A stretch of 52,586 nucleotides of DNA from Allorhizocola rhizosphaerae. Lineage in GTDB: Bacteria > Actinomycetota > Actinomycetes > Mycobacteriales > Micromonosporaceae. Position 1 is the first letter of the stretch, and each line of letters begins with the position of its first letter. This document shows, in pieces, positions 1 through 7,925 of this stretch. The stretch is from NCBI RefSeq assembly GCF_003426775.1, contig NZ_QJUG01000027.1, positions 1 to 52,586 on the forward strand. Direction: 5' to 3'. The position numbers and the translations under genes were made by a program. Under the pieces are notes generated by a model, which worked only from the letters and a program-made list of their open reading frames with translations, had not been told where the DNA came from and made no database searches.

Positions 1-1
1 C

Positions 2-1117
2 GGCGTCAAAGACCACCACCGGAGCGTGCACTGGCAACACGGCCTACTTTTGGACAACGGGCTACACGGTCGTGCCCTGCTCACTATGGAAGGCAATCAC
101 ATCACCGTCACTGTCCGCGCTGCCTACCCACACAACCTTCTAGCCCGCCTGACTGAAGACATCCGCGCCTACGTCGAGGACTTCTGGCAGGGCCTGGAAG
201 TGCGGGTGATGGTTCCCTGCGCCGAACGGTGCCCTGACGACCGGCCAGGCCAAGGTGTCTTCGACACCGAAGCCCTCATCAATGTCAAAGCCGGTCGAGG
301 TACAGAAATCTCGTGTAGCAGCTGCTTTAAAGGTCATGACATCGACTCGCTGATGCTCGACGTGGTCACCCGGCCTCTCAACACCCAGGAACGGCTGGTG
401 GAAGCCGTGGCCGCGGTAATGTCCGAGCAGTTCACCCCGATGCTGCAACTGGCTTACGCCACCCACGACGAGCTGACCAAGCAAAGCCAGCACATCCGAG
501 AACTGGCAGACGTTATCGATCTGCGCTACCGCGAGCTCATGAACGCCCTGGACGATCCCGCCCGCGACGGCCCACGTCTGATCACCGTGCAACGAGAACC
601 CGGGACCGTGTTGGAGCCCGGCTGGACCCATGTCAGGATACGTATCACGCTGTGGTGTGAACATTCCCGCCGACCACTTCACCTGCTCGACAACGACCCC
701 ACCGTCGGCGTGTACGTCATCACTGTTCCCAAAGACTGGCTGATCAAGGCAGCCCCGCTGCTGACCGCCATTTCTAGGGTGCTGCGCAGCGTGCTGCCCC
801 TCACCGGCCTGCTCGACGTCGCTCTGCCCGACAGTGCCAAGACGTGGACGGCCATCAGCGACCAACTGGGCGACGCGGAAAAGACCATTGAAGGACTCGC
901 CACCGCCACTAAACCCGACGCGTCCACCGAGGACGCTACCGTTGTCGTCTCTAGACACGGCACCGGACATGAGCTCGATGAGGCGTCCATACGCAGACTT
1001 CACCAAATCGTCAAAGAACAAGACCCCGGATTCGGTGGCTTGCAACGGGTCAACGACCGTGGCCGCTACCGATGGATCCACCCGCAATACCTCACCTCCT
1101 ATCAACAGGGCGGGTGA
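2..1117 (+). CDS. Roco/COR-type protein, C-terminal part (5' end outside window)
   Basis: The reading frame is open to the left edge, so only the last ~370 codons are present. The first visible residues resemble the C-terminal-of-Roc (COR) region of bacterial Roco GTPases: a WQHGLLLDNGLHGRALLT strand pattern, an AAYPHNLLARL segment and a cysteine-containing VPCAERC patch. Family knowledge: Roco proteins are STAND-like NTPases with leucine-rich repeats, a Roc GTPase and COR, and the GTPase part would lie upstream of the window. A predicted helix at ~150-175 (HDELTKQSQHIRELADVI) is followed by an unrecognised C-terminal domain ending GRYRWIHPQYL. No membrane segment is seen. Assignment is by pattern memory only. 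The GTG at position 26 is an internal valine codon, not a supported start. Confidence 0.6.
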   Translation, partial: GVKDHHRSVHWQHGLLLDNGLHGRALLTMEGNHITVTVRAAYPHNLLARLTEDIRAYVEDFWQGLEVRVMVPCAERCPDDRPGQGVFDTEALINVKAGRGTEISCSSCFKGHDIDSLMLDVVTRPLNTQERLVEAVAAVMSEQFTPMLQLAYATHDELTKQSQHIRELADVIDLRYRELMNALDDPARDGPRLITVQREPGTVLEPGWTHVRIRITLWCEHSRRPLHLLDNDPTVGVYVITVPKDWLIKAAPLLTAISRVLRSVLPLTGLLDVALPDSAKTWTAISDQLGDAEKTIEGLATATKPDASTEDATVVVSRHGTGHELDEASIRRLHQIVKEQDPGFGGLQRVNDRGRYRWIHPQYLTSYQQGG

Positions 1118-1124
1118 CCTGCGA

Positions 1125-1273
1125 GCCATCCCGTCGACCGTCGACCCGCCCACCGGGATGCCGGGTTCTGCCGGCCCGCGCAAGGGTCGGCTTGCCGATC
1201 GTGTGTGACTTGCCCTTGCGCGGGCCGGCAGGTTCCGGCTCGGCTCGCCCGGGTCGATGGTCGGTGGGATGGC
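1125..1273. repeat. Two-tier hairpin element, copy 1
   Basis: An outer stem pairs 1125-1148 with 1250-1273 over 24 positions; the three non-Watson-Crick positions are all G-T/T-G wobbles. Inside it a perfect 19-bp stem pairs 1168-1186 with 1213-1231, and its loop holds a 5-bp mini-hairpin (TCGGCTTGCCGA). The 3' linker contains GCTCGGCTCGCCCGGGTCG, nearly the same in copy 2 (2533-2677). Wobble-only deviations favour a folded RNA over a DNA operator. No T-run follows, so it is not a classical terminator. The element lies just 5' of an integrase remnant. Confidence 0.75.
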
Positions 1274-1291
1274 CTCCCATCCTGGACGCCG

Positions 1292-1468
1292 GACCTGATG
1301 GACAGGATGGGCCACGCTTCGACCAAAGCGGCGTTGATCTACCTGCACCGGTCCGGGGCGCGGGATCGTGCCATCGCGGACGCCCTCAGCGCGATGGTCG
1401 AGGAGGCGCAGAAACAGAAGAACACCGATGAGTCGCGGCACGGGGAGGAAGCGCCGCCAGAAGAGTAG
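1292..1468 (+). pseudogene. Tyrosine recombinase C-terminal remnant
   Basis: The frame reads LMDRMGHASTKAALIYLH followed by a charged tail to a TAG stop. This is the typical end of an actinobacterial tyrosine integrase: the (L)MGHSS-type box with its catalytic histidine, then the tyrosine of IYLH. Everything upstream of LMDRM in this frame is hairpin-element sequence (1125-1273) with no integrase character, so only ~58 codons survive. It is a broken gene left by an earlier mobile element and is distinct from the intact integrase at 13988-15373. Confidence 0.75.
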
Positions 1469-1739
1469 GTCTTGGTGCGACCAGAAGTCCATCGCGTGTC
1501 CAGTCTGGATTGGATTCGGATATGGTGACGTCAGCAAGGTTCCGTTCACCAAGGACATGCGATGCGAAGGATCAAACGTGGGGTTGGCACTGTGCAACTA
1601 TCTCATGGCACCGTTGGTGTGAGGCGCGCAATAAATCCCAAGCACGTGGCGTTTTATGCACCGTCAAATCTTTGGAAACCGCGGCGGAGGCGGCCCGTAG
1701 CGGCACGGAAGACCAGCGTACTCGGTGAGAAGTGGCTCT

Positions 1740-2441
1740 TTAAAGACGACGCATACGAGGGCGCGTGCCGTCCGGGTTTCGAACTTCAAGGATCACAAGG
1801 TCTTCGTGGCCAGTAGCACGCTCGACTGAGATCAGGAGACGGATGGGAGTGATCTCATAGCGCTTTCTCCACTTTGTCACATTCGTGTAGCGAGGTGGCG
1901 GGTCGCTGCGCTGCATGTCAAGAACCAGAGGTGCGCCTCGTACCATCGCGAACGGGCCAGCGACATGACCTAGCGAGGCTTCCCTTTCAAAGCCGGGTGA
2001 GAATTTGTACGGTCCCCACACTGCCTCAGCCCGTTGTTCCATGGTTAAGGGTTCGCCGTCCCAGGGCCGTAGGTGCTCGTCGCCCCAAACCGTGATCCAG
2101 ATACGTTCGAGCAGGTTCAGACCCGGCGGTCCGACTAAGCGAATACCCACAGCAATTTGACCCGACCCGTCGACTTGAGTGGCACCCACTGCCTCCCACT
2201 GGGGCGCCATCGAGGCGTCGAACGCCTGCTTCGCTACGCTCGCTGATGTCTCCGCAGCTCGCGCTGCTGCTTCGGTAGCCCTGGCGGAACGGTGGGCATC
2301 GCGTCGAGCGAGGATGGCCACGACGACAGACGCAAGCGTGATGAGACCCAGTACGACATTCACTGCGACGGGATAGTTCTCCAACGAGAATCCCGTGGGG
2401 CCGACAGACGGCGACGGAGAGGGTAGCCCTAACAGCGACAT
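1740..2441 (-). CDS. Membrane-anchored protein of unknown function
   Basis: 233 aa. A short N-terminal segment is followed by one clear transmembrane helix at ~27-46 (VVLGLITLASVVVAILA), then an alanine-rich amphipathic stretch (ATEAAARAAETSASVAKQ) likely to be a coiled coil, then a ~150-residue soluble domain rich in beta-type sequence. The layout (TM, short charged coil, C-terminal beta domain) matches the smaller protein encoded at 6252-6710, although sequence similarity is not obvious. The upstream intergenic region holds hairpin copy 2. No function is assigned. The ATG start at 2441 follows an A/T-rich segment with GAAGGAA just upstream. Confidence 0.6.
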   Translation of the reverse strand: MSLLGLPSPSPSVGPTGFSLENYPVAVNVVLGLITLASVVVAILARRDAHRSARATEAAARAAETSASVAKQAFDASMAPQWEAVGATQVDGSGQIAVGIRLVGPPGLNLLERIWITVWGDEHLRPWDGEPLTMEQRAEAVWGPYKFSPGFEREASLGHVAGPFAMVRGAPLVLDMQRSDPPPRYTNVTKWRKRYEITPIRLLISVERATGHEDLVILEVRNPDGTRPRMRRL

Positions 2442-3432
2442 TCCTTCATTATCGAGGTGAGATCGATTCAGCCATCGACCAGGTATGCGCTAGTTGTCGG
2501 ATTCCTATGTACCGGGACTGCGCCATCTCCATCCCTTCCCGTCGGCCCTCGACCCGCACGTTTGTGGGAGCGGGCCGCGCCGGGGTGCGGAAGGTGGAGC
2601 ACCCTACGGCTGAACGACCTTCCGCACCCCGGCGCGGTCTGCTCGGCTTCGCCCGGGTCGTGGGCTGGCGGGAAGGGTTGTCCCACTTCCCGGAGGCCGG
2701 AGCGCTCCCGCCGGAGGCATGGGTTTGCTTTTCGCCACCCCCGGATCTGGCAGGGAGGCCGTTCACGGCCGACCGGTCCTCCGCGGGAGCTGGGAGGGTG
2801 AGTCCAGCGGCGCGTGGTAAATAAAGATCTTCAAATCTTTTGATCTTCACCCCGGCACCGGTTCACCGCTGGCCAGAAAGCGCCAAGAGATGCTGATGCG
2901 GGCGTAGGGCTCATTCAGGACGCCCAGGGCGGCGTGTTCGTGGTAATCGTTGGCGAAGACGAGCACGGCACGGATGTGGTGCGGAATCTGCTACAGGGAA
3001 TCGGTACGGGTGCTGGCCGGGCGCGGCCGGCCGAAGGCCAAGGCCGCTGGCCCGGCCGTTGCGGCCCGTAGGGCCGCCTTGATCCTGAAGAGAACAATTC
3101 GGCAATCAAAGTTCCGTTAGGTAAAGGATCAACCGAAGCTAGGCAAAGTTCCGTTAGCGCTTTGTCCGTTGTGCTGCCGGGGTCGGCGTACGTGGCGGGG
3201 ACGGCCTGGAGGTCCTGGGACGTCCTCACGGAGGCGGTATATCGCCAATTGACTATGGCTAAGACTTTGAGGCAGCTGCTCAATGTGCTGGGTGGCAAAG
3301 ACGGCTCCCGGTCGTTGTGGTCGCATCCTGAGACCGGGGTCCGCCATGTCGAGAAGGCAGATGCCCGTGGGGCATCCCCGTTGCCTTCGACAGACAGCTT
3401 TCAAAGATAGGAAGGACAACGGAGAAGTGAAC
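2442..3432. other. Intergenic region with hairpin copy 2 and no convincing gene
   Basis: About 1 kb without a supportable gene. It holds the two-tier hairpin at 2533-2677 and a GC-rich stretch at 3009-3080 with several overlapping GGCCGG-type inverted repeats. On the minus strand at ~2850-3000 a short frame reads VLVFANDYHEHAALGVLNE without a start, possibly a gene tail remnant. Frames on the plus strand here lack ribosome-binding sites and plausible composition. Confidence 0.5.
2533..2677. repeat. Two-tier hairpin element, copy 2
   Basis: The outer stem pairs 2533-2556 with 2654-2677 over 24 positions; deviations are two wobbles and one T-T mismatch. The inner stem is a perfect 21 bp (2575-2595 with 2617-2637). 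The 3' linker GCTCGGCTTCGCCCGGGTCG matches copy 1 at 1125-1273, while both stems differ in sequence from copy 1. Just downstream, CGGGAAG and CTTCCCG (2669-2692) can form an alternative 7-bp hairpin that competes for the 3' outer strand; copy 1 has a weaker equivalent. Same architecture with different paired bases suggests conserved structure. Confidence 0.75.
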
Positions 3433-3954
3433 ATGGATGAGATCAAGCGCAGGACCGACAGAGTCGATGAGGCGATCAACGAGGTGATCGCGGAGTCGGA
3501 TGTCGGCCCGGCAACCGTGGGCAAGGCGGTGCGTGATGTCAACGAGACTCTTGCCGTCCACGCGGCCTGGACCGACGAGCGGTTTGAGAAGGTGAACGAC
3601 CGTCTCGTCAGCCTGGCGCGTATCCAGGTCATGACGTCCAGCAAAGTCGAGATGCAGATCGCGCGGATCGAGTCGCGTCTTGCCGGTTTGGGGGTCGGTC
3701 AGTCGCAGATCGGGCAGAGCTTGTCCAAGCTGGAGCAGAGTCAGGCGGCGCTGCTGCAGCGCGATACTGCCCTGTTCCAGAGGGTCGAGCGTCTGGAGCA
3801 GGGTCAGGAGGCTTTGCAGCAGGGGCTGACGTTGCTTGCGGAGACCGTGCAGGGCTTGACGACTCGGGTCGGTGAAGTGTTGGCGTTTGCCATTTCCGAC
3901 GAGATGGATCAGCGCCTGACGAAGGAGGCCGACATGGTCTCGGCAGACGGTTGA
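3433..3954 (+). CDS. Coiled-coil protein of unknown function
   Basis: 173 aa, highly charged, without membrane segments. From ~residue 40 the sequence is a long run of heptad-like repeats (VEMQIARIES, QSLSKLEQSQ, RVERLEQGQEAL), so an extended parallel coiled coil is likely. The ATG at 3433 has GGAGAAG upstream at good spacing; the longer frame to 3283 is not supported by any ribosome site. It stands alone between the remnant-rich left end and the convergent regulator at 4032-4760. Small coiled-coil proteins of this sort occur in actinobacterial mobile elements, but no precise family is recognised. Confidence 0.65.
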   Translation: MDEIKRRTDRVDEAINEVIAESDVGPATVGKAVRDVNETLAVHAAWTDERFEKVNDRLVSLARIQVMTSSKVEMQIARIESRLAGLGVGQSQIGQSLSKLEQSQAALLQRDTALFQRVERLEQGQEALQQGLTLLAETVQGLTTRVGEVLAFAISDEMDQRLTKEADMVSADG

Positions 3955-4031
3955 CGCTACACCGACGATTTGCCGCTGACGATTCGGGTCTGGCACGCCT
4001 GGACGATCCGTTCGTCGGAGGCTGCGGCCTG

Positions 4032-4760
4032 TTACGCGATACGTCGAGCATGCGCCCATACTCGCTCGAAGGAATCTAGGTACATGGATGCTATGCCGTC
4101 CGGGCGGCTGTGGTGTAGGTGAAGCACGGGGGCGTGACCTGCGGGGAAGCGGTAGATGTGGGTGTTGACGAGCAGTTCGTCGTCGGAGCGGTAGATGGAG
4201 TTGTAGAGAACCGTGTCATGGAGGCGAAGTTCGGCGCCCGGTTCACTTGTGAGTGGTCGGAAGAGCACCAGTGAGTTGCGGATTTTGGCACTCATGATGT
4301 CGTCAATGCCCTCGTCGGCTCCGCGGCGGGCTACCTGCGGGCCGGCGAAGTCGCCGAGGGCAATGCGTATCCGAACACCGTTGTGGGCCTTGTCTTTCAA
4401 CGAGCGTAGGAGTATCGGATCCTCGGCGAGGAAGAGTGCGCTATAGGCGAGGATGCTGATTTCGTGCTGGGCATTGGCGAAAAGGCGACGCCATACGTCG
4501 TTGGGCACGGCGGAGCGGTGCGGATAGGTGATGCCGAGTTCGTCGGGTGTTGTTGTGGGCTGGGGCGGGCGCACGGTGCTGGGCCAGAGGTCGCGCACGG
4601 TCCAGCCGGTGAGGTTGGCCAGGGCGGTGCGGTAGCGAGGGTAGGGTACGCGGCCGGAGCACCAGCGTTGAACTGTTTTCGGATCGACACCCAGACGCGC
4701 GGCCACGTCGACGGCATCGAGTCCGACGGTGGCGAGTGCACGGGCAAGTGGGTGTCTCAC
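4032..4760 (-). CDS. HTH regulator with PLD-like (DUF5919-type) C-terminal domain, copy A
   Basis: 242 aa. An N-terminal Cro/C1-type helix-turn-helix (~residues 3-45; GLDAVDVAARLGVDPKTVQRW) is followed from ~75 by a domain with the look of a degenerate phospholipase-D fold (ISILAYSALFLAEDP, VRIRIALGDF, LRLHDTVLYNSIY), as in proteins annotated DUF5919. The classic HKD catalytic motif is not visible, so a ligand-sensing rather than nuclease role is inferred. I chose GTG at 4760 because GGAAGG lies 6 bases upstream and the start then matches the paralogue at 7191-7925; the TTG at 4778 lacks a site. The two copies are about half identical by eye. Confidence 0.7.
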   Translation of the reverse strand: MRHPLARALATVGLDAVDVAARLGVDPKTVQRWCSGRVPYPRYRTALANLTGWTVRDLWPSTVRPPQPTTTPDELGITYPHRSAVPNDVWRRLFANAQHEISILAYSALFLAEDPILLRSLKDKAHNGVRIRIALGDFAGPQVARRGADEGIDDIMSAKIRNSLVLFRPLTSEPGAELRLHDTVLYNSIYRSDDELLVNTHIYRFPAGHAPVLHLHHSRPDGIASMYLDSFERVWAHARRIA

Positions 4761-4895
4761 TGGCGGCCTTCCGAGCAACGGCGGCGACGACCCAGTTTAG
4801 CCAAGACGTACCAAGACGTCCCTCAGACGTGGTACCGACATGGTGACCTTGGTCGGAGACTGTCGGCGACGGGACTGAGTGTGAGTGGAGATCAG

Positions 4896-5135
4896 ATGGA
4901 TGAGCAGGGGTCGCTGGCTGGCAGCGATGAGCGGGACGTGCAGCAGGTGGCGGACCGCCTGGCGCTTGCGTTGGAGGATGTCGGGTTCGACGTGGGCCGG
5001 GCGTTTCCGATGCTGACCAGCGGTAGCGGGCCGGATGGGGTGGGCTTCGTTCAGCTTGGGCGGGTGACGCGTGGGGTCGCGTCGGACCTGGCGTCTGTGT
5101 TGTCGCGGGCGGCGGGGCGGGGCGTGTCCCTGTAG
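4896..5135 (+). CDS. Small hypothetical protein of AICE type
   Basis: 79 aa, starting at ATG 4896 with GGAG six bases upstream. The central stretch DVQQVADRLALALEDVGFDV is an amphipathic helix followed by a compact beta segment (FPMLTSGSGPDGVGFVQLG). No cysteine or membrane segment is present. Small proteins of this style are common just upstream of the GntR regulator in actinomycete integrative elements. It is divergent from the regulator at 4032-4760, so the ~135-bp gap between the two probably holds both promoters. Function unknown. Confidence 0.55.
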   Translation: MDEQGSLAGSDERDVQQVADRLALALEDVGFDVGRAFPMLTSGSGPDGVGFVQLGRVTRGVASDLASVLSRAAGRGVSL

Positions 5136-5221
5136 CCGGGGCCGGGGTGGCGTGGTGCTCTGCGTGATGCTGGGCTGAGAAACTACGCTCAGGCGAGGCG
5201 TTGGCAGATGGTGAGGTGAAG

Positions 5222-5677
5222 GTGAGTCCACGGGCGACCGCGTGGGGCGCGTATACGGCTATTGCGGAAGCTCTGCGTGCCAAGATAGCGGGCGGTGATT
5301 GGAAGCCGGGCTCGCTGTTGCCTTCTGAGTCGGCGCTGTCTGCGGAGTACGGCGTGGCACGCAATACCGTGCGGCGGGCGCTGGATGTATTGGCCGAAGA
5401 GGGCCTGGTTGAGGCGCTGCCCGGTCGCGGGCGCGTGGTGGCTGATCCCGGCGGGAAAGCGGACGCCGTTCCTCGGTACCAGAAAATTGCCATGGATCTT
5501 CGTCGGCGCATGGAGTCTGGGGAGTTGCGGCCCGGTGATGCGCTGCCGAGCGAGTCGGAACTGTCCGATATGTATGGTGTGGCGCGGGGGACGGCGCGGC
5601 ACGCGTTGGCGGAGCTTGAGGGGGCCGGCCTGGTCGAGTCGGTCCATGGGAAAGGTCGCTACGTGCGGAACAAGTGA
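5222..5677 (+). CDS. GntR-family regulator with two tandem winged helices
   Basis: 151 aa. Two complete GntR winged-helix units lie in one chain: residues ~9-68 (LPSESALSAEYGVARNTVRRAL) and ~84-145 (LPSESELSDMYGVARGTARHAL), each ending in a G-x-GR wing (LPGRGRVV, VHGKGRYV). There is no C-terminal effector domain (FadR, HutC and MocR types are excluded), so it may bind a two-site operator directly. Such double-wing GntR proteins are typical of AICEs, where a related regulator (KorSA in pSAM2) represses transfer and excision genes. GTG 5222 is preceded by GGTGAAG. It overlaps the HD gene by GTGA and forms an operon with it. Confidence 0.8.
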   Translation: MSPRATAWGAYTAIAEALRAKIAGGDWKPGSLLPSESALSAEYGVARNTVRRALDVLAEEGLVEALPGRGRVVADPGGKADAVPRYQKIAMDLRRRMESGELRPGDALPSESELSDMYGVARGTARHALAELEGAGLVESVHGKGRYVRNK

Positions 5678-6255
5678 TCGCCTGCTCAGATAGTCTCGGA
5701 CGTGTGGAACATGTAGCGTGGGCGCGCGACCTGGCACGACAGTTGCTCGCTGAGGCCCTACCGACTCGCTGGGCGCACACGCAGGGCGTGGCGCGTGCGG
5801 CGGAGTCCATCGCGGACATCGTGGACGAGGATGCCGAGACGCTGATCTGCGCCGCGTGGCTACACGACATCGGATATGCGCCCGGCCTCGCTCAGACAGG
5901 CTTTCATCCCTTGGACGGTGCGCGTTACCTGCGAGATAAGCAGCGAGCCGATGAGCGGTTGTGCAGGCTGGTGGCGCACCACTCGTGCGCGGTGATCGAG
6001 GCTGGGAAGCGCAGCTTGGCGGCCGAGCTTGTAGCCGAGTTCCCTCCGGTCGGCGGGCTCGTGGCGGAAGCCTTGACCTACTGCGACATGACTACCAGTC
6101 CGCGGGGCGAGCCGGTCGATGTGCAGCAGAGGCTGCGCGAGATTCTTGGGCGGTACGGCAAAGGGTCTATTGTGGCCGAATCGATAGCGCAGGCTCGGAC
6201 CGAAATCGAGCGGTCGGCGCGGTTGGTCAGCGCGGCGGTTGCGCAACGGCGTTAG
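5674..6255 (+). CDS. HD-domain phosphohydrolase
   Basis: 193 aa. The metal-binding HD signature is complete: RWAHTQGVA (first His, ~35), AAWLHDIGYAP (HD pair, ~62), a FHPLDGARYL stretch and LVAHHS. The family hydrolyses phosphate esters, often nucleotides, using a divalent metal bound by these residues. The GTG start at 5674 overlaps the GntR stop as GTGA, so the two are translationally coupled. It is convergent with 6252-6710, and their stop codons interlock within four bases. In AICEs an HD protein beside GntR and Nudix genes is a recurring cargo set; the substrate is not predictable from sequence. Confidence 0.8.
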   Translation: MIACSDSLGRVEHVAWARDLARQLLAEALPTRWAHTQGVARAAESIADIVDEDAETLICAAWLHDIGYAPGLAQTGFHPLDGARYLRDKQRADERLCRLVAHHSCAVIEAGKRSLAAELVAEFPPVGGLVAEALTYCDMTTSPRGEPVDVQQRLREILGRYGKGSIVAESIAQARTEIERSARLVSAAVAQRR

Positions 6256-6710
6256 TCGTCGGGTTCGGTGCGAGCGAGTTTGCCCTGTTCGTCGCGGGTC
6301 CAGCGTCGGCCGGCGCTGTCGAGAAACTCGATCTGTACGGGTTCAGGATCGACGTACGAGCGCAACCATTCCGTGGGGGCGGCACGGCGGACTGTTTGCC
6401 CTGGTGGTACCAGTCCAATGAACTCTGACTGTTCCTCATTGGACGCTGTCGGAAGCGGTACTTCGACCTCATAGATCGGCATGTCGCTGGCGTTGTGGAT
6501 GTGGAAGGCGATTTCGCGGCCACCGTCAGGCTTGCGGTATGCCTCGACCCAGGCGCTGATGCGGGCGGCCTGGGCGCGTCGCTCGTCCTCGGCTCGATCC
6601 GCCTCCCGGCGGTGTTCGCCACGCAGCAGGACGAACCCGATGACGAAAGCGCCCACTGTGCCCACAGCGGAGAAGATGTCAGCGGCTGCGGTGACCCAGT
6701 CGTCAGCCAA
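6252..6710 (-). CDS. Single-TM membrane protein of unknown function
   Basis: 152 aa. One transmembrane helix near the N-terminus (VGTVGAFVIGFVLL, ~14-28) is followed by a charged Arg/Glu/Ala-rich coil (GEHRREADRAEDERRAQAA) and a C-terminal beta-type domain with AFHIHNASDMPIYEVEV and PTEWLRSYV. The start is best placed at TTG 6710, inside the 3' end of the Nudix gene (8-bp overlap), because no ATG or GTG lies between it and the membrane helix. It is the last gene of the minus-strand set 7925-6252. Proteins with this layout commonly accompany AICEs, but no function is known. Confidence 0.65.
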   Translation of the reverse strand: MADDWVTAAADIFSAVGTVGAFVIGFVLLRGEHRREADRAEDERRAQAARISAWVEAYRKPDGGREIAFHIHNASDMPIYEVEVPLPTASNEEQSEFIGLVPPGQTVRRAAPTEWLRSYVDPEPVQIEFLDSAGRRWTRDEQGKLARTEPDD

Positions 6711-7179
6711 GGTGAGCGCTGCCCGGTGCGGTGAGGTAGTGGTTGATGCGCATGCGCATGGAGCGGTCCATGGTGAGGGCTGTGAGGTCTTCGCGTGCGA
6801 TCCAGCGAACCTCGCGGGATTCGTCGCTCGGTGTGGGCGTTCCTGACAATGGCCGTGCGGTGAAGACGACGGAGAATTCTTGGCGGACTTCGCCGTTGCT
6901 GGTGTAGAGGATGACGTGGCGTGGGTCGGTGTAGATGCCGACCAGGCCCGTGATTTCCACGTGTACGCCGGTTTCCTCGGCGGTCTCCCGGATAGCGGTG
7001 GTGGGTAAGGACTCGCCGAGGTCCATCGCGCCGCCCGGCAAGGCCCAGTTGTCGTTGTCTGCACGGCGGATCATCAGGATTTCGCCGGAGTCGTTTACCA
7101 CGACCACATTGGCGGACGGGACGACGCTGTTGGCCTTGGGCGCTGCGGGATCGTCAAAGAAGTCGATGCGGCCGGCCAT
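6703..7179 (-). CDS. Nudix hydrolase, possible Pif-like conjugal immunity protein
   Basis: 158 aa with a textbook Nudix box at ~residues 47-69: GGAMDLGESLPTTAIRETAEE followed by TG (pattern G-x5-E-x7-REUxEExGU). The family cleaves nucleoside diphosphates linked to other moieties using Mg2+ held by the REUxEE glutamates. In the Streptomyces AICE pSAM2, the Nudix protein Pif prevents redundant transfer between element-bearing cells, and a similar role is inferred here from context. ATG 7179 (MAGRIDFFDD) is chosen over ATG 7194 because GAGG precedes it at usual spacing and homologues start this way. It sits directly downstream of the regulator at 7191-7925. Confidence 0.85.
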   Translation of the reverse strand: MAGRIDFFDDPAAPKANSVVPSANVVVVNDSGEILMIRRADNDNWALPGGAMDLGESLPTTAIRETAEETGVHVEITGLVGIYTDPRHVILYTSNGEVRQEFSVVFTARPLSGTPTPSDESREVRWIAREDLTALTMDRSMRMRINHYLTAPGSAHLG

Positions 7180-7190
7180 GTGGGGCAACC

Positions 7191-7925
7191 TCATTCCAGT
7201 GGGCTTGCGCTGTCCCACACGCCGTCGAAGCACTCCAGGTACGTGCTGACCATGTCGCCGCCCGCGACACGGCGAAGATGCAGTACTGGGGCTTGGGCGG
7301 CGGGGAAGCCATAGATGTGGGTGTTGACAAGGAGTTGGTCGTCGGCCCGGTAGATCGAGTTATACAGAACCGTGCGATGCGTGCGGAACTCGATGCCTGC
7401 GACGTTGCGCAACGGTCGATACAACACGATGACGTTTCGGATGCGCGCGGCCATGGTGTCGCCGATGCCCTCGTCGGCGCCGCGTTGGGCGACCTCCTCG
7501 CTGTCGGCGTCGCCGAGCAGGATGCGCACCTTCGCACCTGCCTCGGCCTTTTGGCGCAACGTGCGAAGAATCCCGGCGTCCTCGGCGATGAACAGTCCAC
7601 TGTAGACGAAGATGCCGATTTCCTGCTCGGCCCCTTCGAAGAGGCTGCGCCACAGGTCCGTTGGGACGGTCCATCGGTGCGGGTAAACGTTGATGATCTC
7701 GCTCTCGGAGGCGCTGGCGACTTGACCCCGAGTCAACGCATCGGGCCACAGGTACGCCTCATCAAGGCCCAGCTTGGCCGCTATGGCGTATCGATGGCGC
7801 CGGTACGGCAGGCGACCGCCGATCCACCGCTCCACACTCTTCGGATCCACGCCCACCGCTTCGGCGAACTGAGCAGGTGTATAGCCGCGCTCAAGCAGCG
7901 CAGAGCGCAAGCGATCGTTCCGCAT
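7191..7925 (-). CDS. HTH regulator with PLD-like (DUF5919-type) C-terminal domain, copy B
   Basis: 244 aa. The helix-turn-helix lies at ~residues 5-45 (GYTPAQFAEAVGVDPKSVERW) and the PLD-like domain from ~75 (IGIFVYSGLFIAEDAG, AKVRILLGDADSEE, EFRTHRTVLYNSIYRADDQ). It is paralogous to 4032-4760, with blocks such as GADEGI and LLVNTHIY in common. The reading frame extends further upstream, but the ATG at 7925 aligns with the paralogue's start. It leads a minus-strand operon with the Nudix and small membrane genes and is divergent from the Pra-like gene at 8213, so it could control the element's replication/transfer switch. That role is inference. Confidence 0.75.
   Translation of the reverse strand: MRNDRLRSALLERGYTPAQFAEAVGVDPKSVERWIGGRLPYRRHRYAIAAKLGLDEAYLWPDALTRGQVASASESEIINVYPHRWTVPTDLWRSLFEGAEQEIGIFVYSGLFIAEDAGILRTLRQKAEAGAKVRILLGDADSEEVAQRGADEGIGDTMAARIRNVIVLYRPLRNVAGIEFRTHRTVLYNSIYRADDQLLVNTHIYGFPAAQAPVLHLRRVAGGDMVSTYLECFDGVWDSASPLE

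Noticed and set aside
1168-1231. Rho-independent terminator reading of the inner hairpin
   Set aside because: No T-run follows, an outer stem encloses it, and a second copy with a different stem sequence exists.
140-1597. Long minus-strand frame (485 codons) across the left end
   Set aside because: It is the antisense shadow of the Roco-type gene and the integrase remnant, with a TTG start and no family-like sequence.
2449-2850. Minus-strand frame across hairpin copy 2
   Set aside because: The product is low-complexity Arg/Pro/Gly sequence dictated by the hairpin arms, and no family is recognisable.
3009-3080. Third copy of the two-tier hairpin
   Set aside because: GGCCGG-type inverted repeats are present, but the outer stem and conserved 3' linker are missing.
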